Positions 26,168 through 34,554 are shown, counted from the stretch's first letter. The stretch is 64,000 nucleotides of DNA from Rhodocyclaceae bacterium (GCA_003963315.1 RXJP01000016.1:62001-126000), one strand, 5' to 3'. Numbers and translations are program-made. Notes: a model not told the origin generated them from the sequence alone.

Positions 26168-26219
26168 CCGTTAACCTGAGGAATAGCCTCCGTTACCCGG
26201 GTCTATTCAAGCCGTTAAC
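26168..26219. promoter_or_regulatory. Three direct repeats with exact 22-bp spacing upstream of flhB
   Basis: CCGTTAAC occurs at 26168-26175 and 26212-26219, and CCGTTACC at 26190-26197. The starts are exactly 22 bp apart, about two helical turns, so a protein bound to each would face the same side of the DNA. With the inverted repeat at 26143-26157 they form an evenly phased array in front of flhB. I find no clear sigma-54 or sigma-28 promoter here, so this array may mark the master-regulator input to the flhB operon. Confidence 0.6.
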
Positions 26220-26227
26220 AATTGATG

Positions 26228-26258
26228 GAAAAAGAAAAGGCCCGCACAAGCGGGCCTT
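26228..26258 (-). terminator. Rho-independent terminator of the small EF-hand protein gene
   Basis: On the minus strand AAGGCCCGC-TTGT-GCGGGCCTT forms a 9-bp stem followed by TTCTTTTTCC. It begins 22 bp after the stop of the gene at 26281 and separates it from the flhB control region. Confidence 0.85.
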
Positions 26259-26280
26259 GGTGGCTGCATGCGGGACAACA

Positions 26281-26661
26281 TCAATTGCGGTGGCGTCGCT
26301 CCATGCGGGGATGATCCACCTTGCCATCGTGATTGAAGTCGTGCTGGCGATCGTGTTTTTCCCGGCGAATCGCCCGGCTCTCGCGGTTTTCCATGTGTTC
26401 CATGCGCATCCGTTCCCGCGGGGTGACCTTGCCGTCCGCCTTCATGCGGTCTTCGGCCCGGTCCATATGGGCTTCGCCCTTTTCCAGGCGATTGGCTTCC
26501 CGGGGCGTCAGGGCGCCGGAACGCTCGCCCTGGTCGATGCGGCGTTGCTGGTTGGCTTCACGGGCGTCAATGTTGGGCGTATTGGTGGATTGGGCGAATA
26601 CGGGCAGGGCCAGTGCGGAAACGGCAAGGGCCAGCGTCAGTCGGGCGTGCAGTGTCTTCAT
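26281..26661 (-). CDS. Small secreted protein with an EF-hand-like calcium motif
   Basis: The 126-residue product has a signal peptide (MKTLHARLTLALAVSALALP, cleaved after VFA). The mature part is highly charged, rich in Arg, Glu and Met, with two similar helical segments: IDQGERSGALTPREANRLEK and RMKADGKVTPRERMRMEHME. Near the C-terminus DFNHDGKVDH fits the EF-hand loop DxNxDGxxD. Similar small exported proteins of unknown role are common in betaproteobacteria. It is a single gene closed by its own terminator. Calcium binding is inferred, not shown. Confidence 0.75.
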   Translation of the reverse strand: MKTLHARLTLALAVSALALPVFAQSTNTPNIDAREANQQRRIDQGERSGALTPREANRLEKGEAHMDRAEDRMKADGKVTPRERMRMEHMENRESRAIRREKHDRQHDFNHDGKVDHPRMERRHRN

Positions 26662-26772
26662 GATGATCTCCTTGGCGGATGACATGGGCGATTCCCATGG
26701 CGCTATTAAGGCACAAGCGCACAGCCCCCGACATCGCGCTGTGTAAGGGGCCGTAAGCCGGCGGCGACTTAT

Positions 26773-28083
26773 TTACCGGACATTTACAGAACCGCCGACA
26801 GCGCCACCGTTGGCCTGCCGCATGGCATTGTCCAGTACCTCCTTGGCCGGTTTTTCATCCCGCCATAAAGCATCGGTTTCCTCGGTAAGAATGGTGCGCA
26901 GACGCTCCAGGCTGCCGCCGCTCTTGACCCGGGCCACTTTGGGATCGGACAAGCGCCGGGCAGCGGCATCCAGCAAGTCGGCGGGGCCACCTGACTCCTT
27001 GAGGGCCGCCACCGCCTGCGCCGTCATGGGCAGATAGCCCGTGGCGCGTACCCAGTCCCGCTGATTTTCAGGGCGCATCAGGAAGGCGACGAACTGGGCC
27101 ATGGCCTGGTACTCGGCCTTTTTGTAGCCCGCCAGGAACCACAGTCCGGCGCCGTCGGGCACCACATTGCGCGGCGTCACGCCATAGACGTCATCGTAAT
27201 AGGGCATGGCGGAAACCCCCACCGGCAGATGGCAGGCGACCGCTTCGGCATAGAGGCTGGATTCGCTGGTCAGCATGCCGCATTCGCCATTCAAGAAATG
27301 CTGATCGCCTTCGGCGCGGGGACCGTAGTAACGAAAGTAGAGACTCTTGTGCCAGCTCTCCAGCAAGGCCAGATGCTTGACGTTGATCAGGCTGTTGAGG
27401 ACCACGCGATTGGGGCGCTGGATCATGGGCTCGTTATGCTGGGCGGACACATTCTCTAATTGCGTCCAAGTGAACCGGGAGGTGGTAAACGGGCAATGGC
27501 TGTTGTTATCGAACAACTTGCCGGCGGCGTTCTGTACCTCCCACCAGGTCTTGGGCGGTTTTTCCGGATCAAGGCCGGCCTTGCGGAACAACTCCTTGTT
27601 CCAGAACAGCACCGGCAACGAAAGACCGATGGGCAGGGCCTGTAGCCGTCCGGCGCTGTCGTCCACCGCATCGGCCACCAAGGGATAGAACTGCTTGGCA
27701 TCCAGCTTGACGCCTCCGTCCGCCATCACCTGGTACAGGGGTCGGAAACGGGGCAGGGTCTCGAAGAAATTCAGGCTATCGTCGGTGTGCAGCACGGCCA
27801 TATGGGGCAGGCGGCGACGCTCCTCCGCCCCGGCAAGGCCACCTAAGCCCTGCAGGACCACCCTTACCTTACCTTTCTGGGTCTCGTTGAACTTGAGCGC
27901 CAGGGTGGCCAGGGTGTCCAGGGCCCGTCCCTCCAAACCGTGCCGCAGCAGGATTTCCTCGGCCTTTGGGGGCTCGGCGACCTGCTTTTCGGCAGCCTTC
28001 TTCGGCGGCGTCTTGGCGTCCGCCGGCAGATGAAGAAGGAGTGCCGCCAGCCCGGTAGCGGTGATCAACAACAGCTTTCGCAT
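26773..28083 (-). CDS. Orphan periplasmic sugar/glycerol-phosphate-type ABC binding protein
   Basis: The 436-residue protein has a signal peptide (MRKLLLITATGLAALLLHLP, cleavage after ADA) and the fold pattern of extracellular solute-binding protein family 1. Visible elements are GLSLPVLFWNKELFRKAGLDPEKPPKTWWE, VVPDGAGLWFLAGYKKAEYQA and FVAFLMRPENQRDWVRATGYLPMT. The last segments resemble the glycerol-3-phosphate binder UgpB, but specificity cannot be read. No permease or ATPase gene is next to it, so it must use a transporter encoded elsewhere or have another role. The N-terminus after the signal is Lys/Ala/Pro-rich. Confidence 0.8.
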   Translation of the reverse strand: MRKLLLITATGLAALLLHLPADAKTPPKKAAEKQVAEPPKAEEILLRHGLEGRALDTLATLALKFNETQKGKVRVVLQGLGGLAGAEERRRLPHMAVLHTDDSLNFFETLPRFRPLYQVMADGGVKLDAKQFYPLVADAVDDSAGRLQALPIGLSLPVLFWNKELFRKAGLDPEKPPKTWWEVQNAAGKLFDNNSHCPFTTSRFTWTQLENVSAQHNEPMIQRPNRVVLNSLINVKHLALLESWHKSLYFRYYGPRAEGDQHFLNGECGMLTSESSLYAEAVACHLPVGVSAMPYYDDVYGVTPRNVVPDGAGLWFLAGYKKAEYQAMAQFVAFLMRPENQRDWVRATGYLPMTAQAVAALKESGGPADLLDAAARRLSDPKVARVKSGGSLERLRTILTEETDALWRDEKPAKEVLDNAMRQANGGAVGGSVNVR

Positions 28084-28224
28084 AACGACTTCCTGTTCGG
28101 ATCCATCGAAAAGGGCGCAAGTTTAACGGAGCACCCGATAGCCAGGGCATCCTCTCCCTACTCGCCATTGCGGCCCTGGGTAAAGTCGTCTAGGCTTCGG
28201 CCAGTTCATTTACGCCCACCCTCC

Positions 28225-28800
28225 ATGAACCGTCGACAATGGATCGCCCTGGCAGTCACCCTGGCCAACTTGGCCTTGGTACTGATCTTTCCCCCCTTCG
28301 ACTACCTCTCCCTGCAACGGGGCAACGTGCCCACCTTCAGCGGCTTCCATTTTGTTTTTGCAGCCCAGCCCAACCGGGTGCTGAACCAGGATTTCCTCAC
28401 CCTGGAAGTGCTGGTCATTCTCATCAATGCCAGCATTGCCTGGCTGTTGTTGCGGGACAAACCCATTAAAAAGACCGAACGCAAGGTCGCCCGTTACCAG
28501 CAAGGCCTGCTTGCCGTGGTGGCGGTTAATCTGGTGGTCATGCTGCTTTTCCCGCCCTTCGAGAATTACATGGCCATCAGCAAGGCGGCCCTGCCCACCT
28601 TCGAAGGCTTCTATTTCGTCTTCGGCGACAACAGCCAGCGCCAAATCGTCACCACCCTGCTTTATCTCGAGGTGGCCCTGGTCCTCATCAACGGCGGCTT
28701 GCTCTGGCTGTTCCTGCGCAGCAAGGGCGAAGAACAACTCACCCCGGAACAGATCAAGGCCTTGGCCCAACGCCTGCGCCAGGAGCAGGGCGGCCGCTGA
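28225..28800 (+). CDS. Membrane protein made of two tandem copies of one domain, function unknown
   Basis: The 191-residue protein has four hydrophobic segments. Residues about 14-79 and 98-165 are clearly related. Both run NL-x2-[VM]-L-[IL]-FPPF-[DE], then PTF-x-GF-x-FVF, then LEV-x-[VL]-[IV]-LIN-x4-WL-x-LR-[DS]-K. It ends with a short charged tail (LTPEQIKALAQRLRQEQGG). I do not recognise a named family. It is divergent from the binding-protein gene at 26773 and precedes the aminobenzoate operon by about 130 bp. An earlier in-frame start at 27940 overlaps the neighbouring gene and is rejected. Confidence 0.78.
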   Translation: MNRRQWIALAVTLANLALVLIFPPFDYLSLQRGNVPTFSGFHFVFAAQPNRVLNQDFLTLEVLVILINASIAWLLLRDKPIKKTERKVARYQQGLLAVVAVNLVVMLLFPPFENYMAISKAALPTFEGFYFVFGDNSQRQIVTTLLYLEVALVLINGGLLWLFLRSKGEEQLTPEQIKALAQRLRQEQGGR

Positions 28801-28838
28801 TTTCCCGGTTGCGAAACAGGTTTTTCGCCATTCCCATC

Positions 28839-28862
28839 ATTTTGTGCTGCAAAGCACAAAAT
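28839..28862. promoter_or_regulatory. Perfect palindrome upstream of the aminobenzoate operon, likely MarR operator
   Basis: ATTTTGTGCT (28839-28848), GCAA, AGCACAAAAT (28853-28862). The 10-bp arms are perfect and AT-rich at the ends. No T-tract follows on the plus strand. It lies 72 bp before the first gene of an operon that encodes its own MarR regulator, which is the usual arrangement for an autoregulatory operator. A terminator for the upstream gene is a weaker alternative. Confidence 0.55.
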
Positions 28863-28933
28863 AGACATGCACTGCGTCTATTGATGCCTTAAACTTCTCA
28901 AGTCGCCCATTTCAGGGCAATTTGATTGAGTCC

Positions 28934-31192
28934 ATGCGCATTGTCTGCCTGGGGGGAGGCCCCGCAGGCCTTTACTTCGCCACGCTGATAAAGCGGGTCG
29001 ACCCAAGCCATGAGGTCGTCGTCATCGAGCGTAACCCGCCCGACGACACCTACGGTTGGGGCGTCGTCTTTTCCGACCGCACCCTGGACGGCCTGGAAGC
29101 CGCCGATCCCGTCACCTATCGGGCCATCAATGAATCCCTGGTGCGCTGGGACGACATCGACATCCACTTCCGCGACACCTGCATCCGTTCCCGCGGCCAC
29201 GGCTTTGCCGGCATCGGCCGCGCCCGCCTGCTGCATATCCTCCAGGAAAGGGCGCAGGAACTGGGCGTGACGCTGCGTTTCGGCACCCCGGCGCAACACC
29301 TCGAACACTACGCCGACGCCGACCTGATCGTCGCGGCGGACGGCATCAACAGCAGCCTGCGCAACGCCCACCCGGATATTTTCCAGCCCGAGGCCCGGGA
29401 AGGGGAGTGCCGCTATCTTTGGCTCGGCTGCGACCGGCCACTGGACGCCTTCACCTTCGACTTCCGCGAAACGGAATGGGGCTGGTTCACCCTCCACGCC
29501 TACCGCTACGACCAAGGCAATTCCACCTTCATCGTCGAGACACCGCAATCCGTATGGCAAGCCGCGGGGCTGGACAAAGCCGACAGCGCGGCCTCCCTGA
29601 CTTTTTGCGAGCGCTTGTTTGCCGATCGCCTCCAGGGAGCCCGTTTGCAGTTGCGTACCTGCCATGCCCGGGGAGGCGCCTGGCTGCGTTTCAACCGACT
29701 GGTATGTCGCCGCTGGTACCACGGCAAGATCGTCCTGCTCGGCGATGCGGCCCATACCGCCCATTTCTCCATCGGTTCCGGTACCAAGTTGGCCATGGAG
29801 GATGCTATCGCCCTGGCTGCCGCCCTCCAGGCGGAAGCGGATGTGCCCGCCGCCTTGGTCCGCTACCAACAGGAACGGGAGCCCGCCGTGTTGCGCCTGC
29901 AAAGCGCCGCACGCAACCGCCAGGAGTGGTTCGAAAACGTGGCCCGCTACACGGGCTTCGATCCCTTGCAGTTCAGCTATACCCTGCTCACCGGCAGTCA
30001 GCGCCTGGGTCACGCCAGCCTGAAGGAACGGGATCCCGCCTACATCTCCCAGGTGGAGGCCGACCTGTCCCGCCGTTGCGGCCTGGACCAAACCGCGCCG
30101 CCCATGTTCACCCCCTTCGTCCTGCGTGGTGTGACGCTACGCAACCGCGTCACGGTCGCGCCCATGGCCACCTATTCCGCAATGGATGGCATCCCCGGCG
30201 ACTTCCACTTGACCCACCTGGGCAACCGCGCCCTGGGCGGCGCCGGCCTGGTGGTGACGGAAATGACCGCGCCCTGCGCCGATGGCCGCATCACGCCCCA
30301 CTGCACAGGACTCTGGAACGACGCCCAGCAGCAGGGATGGCAACGCATCGTGGATTTCGTGCATGCCAATAGCCCGGCCAAGATCGGTCTGCAACTGGGG
30401 CACGCCGGCGCCAAGGGTTCTACCCGGGCGCCCTGGGAAGGAACCGACCTTCCCCTGGAACAAGGCAATTGGCCCCTGCTCGCCGCCTCGGCCCTGCCCT
30501 GGCGCCCCCACAGCGCCACGCCCAAGGCCATGGACAAAACCGACATGGCACAACTGCGCGCCGATTTCGTGGCCACCGCCAAGCGCGCATTGGAGGTCGG
30601 CTTCGACTTACTGGAACTGCATTGCGCCCATGGCTATTTGCTGTCCGGCTTCCTCTCGCCGCTCTTCAACCAGCGCACGGACGAATACGGCGGCTCCCTG
30701 GAAAACCGCCTACGCTTCCCCCTGGAGGTTTTTTCCGCCCTCCGCGCATGCTGGCCCAAACCGCTGCTGGTGCGCATCTCCGCCCATGACTGGATGCCCG
30801 GCGGCAACACGGGCGACGATGGCGTCGCCATCGCCCGCGCCTTCAAGGCCGCCGGCGCCGACATGATCGATGTCTCCAGCGGCCAGACCCACCCCGAGGC
30901 CCGGCCGGTGTATGGCCGCATGTACCAGACGCCCTTCGCCGACCGCATTCGCAACGAAGCCGGCATTCCGACCATTGCCGTGGGCAACATCACCACAGCC
31001 GACCAGGTGAACACCATCATCGCCGCTGGCCGCGCCGACCTGTGCGCCCTGGGCCGTCCCCATCTCGGCGACCCCATGTGGACCCTGCGCGCCGCCGCCG
31101 AACAGGGCTATCGGGATACGGGCTGGTCGCCGCGATACTTCCCCGGTCGGGACCAGATGCAGCGACTGATGCACGCGGAGACCACGCAATGA
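28934..31192 (+). CDS. 2-aminobenzoyl-CoA (or salicylyl-CoA) monooxygenase/reductase, two-domain flavoenzyme
   Basis: Residues 1-385 form a class A flavin monooxygenase: GGGPAG near the N-terminus, LIVAADGINSSLR, and GDAAHTAHFSIGSGTKLAME (about 270-289). Residues about 391-752 form an old-yellow-enzyme-type reductase (FTPFVLRGVTLRNRV, LQLGHAGAKG, then LELHCAHGYLLSGFLSPLFN and RTDEYGGS). This architecture is known from the Azoarcus 2-aminobenzoyl-CoA monooxygenase/reductase and from salicylyl-CoA 5-hydroxylases. Those enzymes hydroxylate, and in the first case reduce, the CoA-bound ring. The ATG at 28934 is chosen over a TTG four codons earlier. The stop overlaps the SDR start (ATGA). The aminobenzoate assignment leans on the neighbouring ligase. 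Confidence 0.88.
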   Translation: MRIVCLGGGPAGLYFATLIKRVDPSHEVVVIERNPPDDTYGWGVVFSDRTLDGLEAADPVTYRAINESLVRWDDIDIHFRDTCIRSRGHGFAGIGRARLLHILQERAQELGVTLRFGTPAQHLEHYADADLIVAADGINSSLRNAHPDIFQPEAREGECRYLWLGCDRPLDAFTFDFRETEWGWFTLHAYRYDQGNSTFIVETPQSVWQAAGLDKADSAASLTFCERLFADRLQGARLQLRTCHARGGAWLRFNRLVCRRWYHGKIVLLGDAAHTAHFSIGSGTKLAMEDAIALAAALQAEADVPAALVRYQQEREPAVLRLQSAARNRQEWFENVARYTGFDPLQFSYTLLTGSQRLGHASLKERDPAYISQVEADLSRRCGLDQTAPPMFTPFVLRGVTLRNRVTVAPMATYSAMDGIPGDFHLTHLGNRALGGAGLVVTEMTAPCADGRITPHCTGLWNDAQQQGWQRIVDFVHANSPAKIGLQLGHAGAKGSTRAPWEGTDLPLEQGNWPLLAASALPWRPHSATPKAMDKTDMAQLRADFVATAKRALEVGFDLLELHCAHGYLLSGFLSPLFNQRTDEYGGSLENRLRFPLEVFSALRACWPKPLLVRISAHDWMPGGNTGDDGVAIARAFKAAGADMIDVSSGQTHPEARPVYGRMYQTPFADRIRNEAGIPTIAVGNITTADQVNTIIAAGRADLCALGRPHLGDPMWTLRAAAEQGYRDTGWSPRYFPGRDQMQRLMHAETTQ

Positions 31193-31938
31193 GCATGCCT
31201 TTGCAAGGACGCCACGCCCTGGTCACCGGCGCCTCCCGCGGCATCGGCGCCGCCATCGCCACCGCCCTGGAGCAGGCCGGCGCCCAGGTCAGCCGCCTCG
31301 CCCGCAGCAGCGGGCCGAACATCATTGCCTGCGATGTTACCGAGGCAGCCGCGGTGGCTGCGGCGTTTACCCAAGCCAGGCAACAGCACGGCCCGATCCA
31401 CATCCTCATCAACAATGCCGGCCAGGTCGAAAGTGCCTCCTTCGCCAAGAGCGGTACGGACCTGCTGCAACGCATGCTGGATGCCAATCTGAAAAGCGCC
31501 TGGCTGTGCAGCCAGGCCGCCCTGGCGGATTTGACGGCCGCCGGCAAGGATGGGCAAGGCGGGCGCATCGTGAACATCGCCTCCGTCGCCGGGCAAAAAG
31601 GCTATGCCTACGTCAGCGCCTATTGTGCCGCCAAGCATGGTCTGGTGGGGCTGACCCGGGCCTTGGCGGCGGAACTGGCCACGGCCAACGTCACCGTGAA
31701 CGCCCTCTGCCCAGGCTATACCGATACCGACCTGGTGCAGGATGCCGCGCGCAACATCGCCGCCAAAACCGGGTGCAGCGAAGCAGATGCCCTGGCCAAG
31801 CTGGCGGCCACCAATCCCCAGGGACGTTTGATTCGTCCCGCAGAAGTCGCAGCAGCCGCCCTCTGGCTGTGCAGTCCCGAAGCAGCGGCCGTCACTGGCC
31901 AATCCCTTTCAATATCCGGTGGAGAAATCATGTCATGA
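31189..31938 (+). CDS. Short-chain dehydrogenase/reductase of the aminobenzoate operon
   Basis: The 249-residue protein carries the Rossmann motif TGASRGIG, NNAG, the catalytic Ser region (NIASVAGQKG) and Y-x3-K (YCAAKHG). It ends with the SDR C-terminal SLSISGGEIMS. It overlaps both neighbours (ATGA at each end), so it is tightly coupled to the hydroxylase and the MarR gene. In this pathway an SDR could reduce or oxidise the ring ketone or alcohol made by the hydroxylase/reductase; the actual step is inferred. Glu/Asp at the end of beta-2 is missing, which hints at NADP, but this is weak. Confidence 0.88.
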   Translation: MSMPLQGRHALVTGASRGIGAAIATALEQAGAQVSRLARSSGPNIIACDVTEAAAVAAAFTQARQQHGPIHILINNAGQVESASFAKSGTDLLQRMLDANLKSAWLCSQAALADLTAAGKDGQGGRIVNIASVAGQKGYAYVSAYCAAKHGLVGLTRALAAELATANVTVNALCPGYTDTDLVQDAARNIAAKTGCSEADALAKLAATNPQGRLIRPAEVAAAALWLCSPEAAAVTGQSLSISGGEIMS

Positions 31939-32438
31939 GCAAGAACAAAACAACCGTGGCGGCAACCGTCGCCGATACCGAAACCCGTGCCACCCGCGAC
32001 GACCATCAGTCCCTGCGGCTCTGGCTGCGCCTCTTGGCCTGCACCAACCTGATCGAAGGCCAGATCCGCAGCCGTCTGCGCATCCAGTTCGACACCACCC
32101 TGCCCCGCTTCGACCTGATGGCGCAACTGGAGCGTTCGCCCGAAGGCCTCAAGATGGGCGAGCTGTCCAAGCGCATGATGGTCACCGGCGGCAACGTCAC
32201 CGGCATCACCGACCAGTTGGTGGCGGAAGGCCTGGTGGTACGGGAAGACAATCCCGCCGACCGCCGCGCCTACATCGTCAAGCTCACGCCCGACGGCAAG
32301 AAGCAATTCAAGAAGATGGCCGAGGCCCATGAGAAGTGGATCCTCGAGCTGTTCTCCGGCCTCAAGGAAACGGAAAAGAACCAGCTTCACAATCTGCTCG
32401 CCGTACTCAAGACCCACGTCTCCGGCGTCCAGCGCTGA
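31935..32438 (+). CDS. MarR-family regulator of the aminobenzoate operon
   Basis: The 167-residue protein has a MarR winged helix: FDLMAQLERSPEGLKMGELS, the recognition helix KRMMVTGGNVTGITDQLV and the wing VREDNPADRRAYIVKLT. It starts inside the SDR stop codon (ATGA). Such regulators in aromatic operons usually repress until the CoA-thioester is present. The palindrome at 28839-28862 is its likely target. The N-terminal 25 residues are polar and probably flexible. Confidence 0.88.
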   Translation: MSKNKTTVAATVADTETRATRDDHQSLRLWLRLLACTNLIEGQIRSRLRIQFDTTLPRFDLMAQLERSPEGLKMGELSKRMMVTGGNVTGITDQLVAEGLVVREDNPADRRAYIVKLTPDGKKQFKKMAEAHEKWILELFSGLKETEKNQLHNLLAVLKTHVSGVQR

Positions 32439-32475
32439 GTTTCAGGATATCCCCGCAACACTGTAATCGAGCACC

Positions 32476-34554
32476 ATGACCCCCAGCGCCCATCAGGACA
32501 CCTTCGCCCGCAACCACCTGCCGCCGCCCAAGTTGTGGCCGGAGCTGCTTTTCGAACTGCCGGAACTCCAATATCCGCAGCGCCTCAATTGCGCCGCGGA
32601 AATCCTGGACAAGGCGGTGACGGAAAAAGGTTGGGGCGAAAGGATCGCCCTGCGCGGACCGATGGGCACTTTCAGCTACCGGGAATTGCTGGCCCAGGCC
32701 AACCGCATTGCCCGGGTGTTGACGGAAGACATGGGACTGGTGCCGGGCAATCGGGTATTGCTGCATTCGCCCAATGCGCCCTTGATGGTGGCCTGCTGGC
32801 TCGCCATCCAGAAGGCCGGGGGCATTGCCGTGTCCACCATGCCGCTACTGCGGGCCAAGGAGCTTGGGGAGATCATCGCCAAGGCGCAGATCAGCCATGC
32901 CCTCTACGACCACAGCCTCACCGGCGAGCTGGAACTGGCCCGCAGCCACCAGCCGGTCATCACCCGCGCCCTACACTTCCAGGGACCGCAAGGCAGCGGG
33001 CTCGAGGCGCTGATGCAAGGCAAGGCCGACGACTTCGACAACGTGGACACCGCCGCTGATGACGTGGCCATGATCGCCTTCACCTCCGGCACCACCGGCA
33101 AGCCCAAGGGAACCATGCATTTCCACCGGGATGTCATGGCCATCTGCGACTGCTTCCCCCGTTCCACTTTGAAACCGGAGCCGGATGACATCTTCTGCGG
33201 CGCGGCGCCCCTGGCCTTCACCTTTGGTCTTGGTGGCCTGGTGCTGTTCCCCCTGCGCTACGGCGCCTCCTCGGTAATTGGCGTCAAGCCCGGCCCGGAA
33301 GCCCTGCTCCAGGCCATCCAGGATTACCGGGTGACCATCGGCTTTTCCGTTCCCACCGGCTACCGCCTGGCGCTGCCCATGCTGCCGCGCTTCGATATCG
33401 CTTCCCTGAAAAAATGCGTATCGGCAGGAGAGGCCCTGCCCGTCGCCACCCGGGAAGCCTGGCTGAAGGCCACCGGCATCAAGCTCATCGACGGCATCGG
33501 CTCCACCGAGATGCTGCACATCTTCATTTCTGCGGCGGGAGACGATATCCGCCCGGGCGCCATCGGCAAACCCATTCCCGGGTATCGCGCCACCATCCTC
33601 GACGAAGCGGGGAACCCCCTTCCCCCGAGGAAGATCGGCCGCCTGGGGGTGAAGGGCCCCACCGGCTGCCGCTACCTGGACGACTCGCGCCAGCACGACT
33701 ACGTGGTGAACGGCTGGAACGTCACCGGCGACACCTTCTTCAAGGATGAGGACGGCTACTTTTTCTACCAGTCCCGCAACGACGACATGATCATCACCGC
33801 CGGCAACAACATCGGCGGACCGGAAGTGGAAGACGCGCTGCTCAAACACCCGGCGGTATCCGAGTGCGCCGTGGTGGGCACGCCCGACGACGAGCGGGGC
33901 CAAGTAGTGAAGGCCTTCGTCGTCCTCAACTCGGGCCATGAAGCCTCCGACGAGCTCAAGACCGAACTGCAAAACCACGTCAAACAACTGCTGGCGCCGT
34001 TCAAGTACCCTCGCATCATCGAGTTCCGCCACGTCTTGCCCCGCACGGAAACCGGCAAGCTGCAGCGCTTCAAGTTGCGGGAGGAAGCATTGCGTGCGCA
34101 GGCGGAAGCCGAGAAAACGCCCACGCCCCAAGCGGCGATGAAGCCCCATAACTCCCCCCACGAGATCATCCAGCCGGAACACTGGGCACGGCCCCGGGGG
34201 TTTTCCAACGGCATCAAGGCCCGCGGCAGCTATGTCAGCATCGCCGGCCAGGTGGGCTGGGACGCCCAACGCCGCTTCGTCAGCAGCAACTTCACCGCCC
34301 AGTCGAAACAAGCCTTGCAGAACGTGGTGGAAGTGGTGCGCGCCGCCGGCGGCAAGCCGGAGCACATCGTGCGCTTGACCTGGTACGTGACCGACAAGCG
34401 GGAATATCTGGCCCAAGCCCGGGAACTGGGCCTGGCCTACCTGGAGATCATGGGCCGCTTCTACCCCCCCATGTCCGTGGTGGAAATCGCCGAGCTGGTG
34501 GAAGATGCCGCCAAGGTGGAAATCGAAGCCACCGCCATCATCCCCGACGAATGA
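32476..34554 (+). CDS. 2-aminobenzoate/benzoate-type CoA ligase fused to a RidA-like domain
   Basis: One open frame of 692 codons. Residues 1 to about 540 are an adenylate-forming aryl-CoA ligase: IAFTSGTTGKPKGTMH (about 200-215), DGIGSTEMLHIF, NGWNVTGDTFFKDEDGYF and the catalytic-Lys region LPRTETGKLQRFKLRE. From M555 (base 34138) the chain continues as a complete Rid/YjgF domain (YVSIAGQVGWDAQRR, VVEVVRAAGGKPEHIVRLTW and VVEIAELVEDAAKVEIEATA). Related pathways encode ligase and Rid protein as separate genes, as far as I know. The Arg needed for imine deamination in canonical RidA (in the PARS segment) is Met here (PPMSVVEI). The gene lies 37 bp after the MarR gene. Confidence 0.88.
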   Translation: MTPSAHQDTFARNHLPPPKLWPELLFELPELQYPQRLNCAAEILDKAVTEKGWGERIALRGPMGTFSYRELLAQANRIARVLTEDMGLVPGNRVLLHSPNAPLMVACWLAIQKAGGIAVSTMPLLRAKELGEIIAKAQISHALYDHSLTGELELARSHQPVITRALHFQGPQGSGLEALMQGKADDFDNVDTAADDVAMIAFTSGTTGKPKGTMHFHRDVMAICDCFPRSTLKPEPDDIFCGAAPLAFTFGLGGLVLFPLRYGASSVIGVKPGPEALLQAIQDYRVTIGFSVPTGYRLALPMLPRFDIASLKKCVSAGEALPVATREAWLKATGIKLIDGIGSTEMLHIFISAAGDDIRPGAIGKPIPGYRATILDEAGNPLPPRKIGRLGVKGPTGCRYLDDSRQHDYVVNGWNVTGDTFFKDEDGYFFYQSRNDDMIITAGNNIGGPEVEDALLKHPAVSECAVVGTPDDERGQVVKAFVVLNSGHEASDELKTELQNHVKQLLAPFKYPRIIEFRHVLPRTETGKLQRFKLREEALRAQAEAEKTPTPQAAMKPHNSPHEIIQPEHWARPRGFSNGIKARGSYVSIAGQVGWDAQRRFVSSNFTAQSKQALQNVVEVVRAAGGKPEHIVRLTWYVTDKREYLAQARELGLAYLEIMGRFYPPMSVVEIAELVEDAAKVEIEATAIIPDE

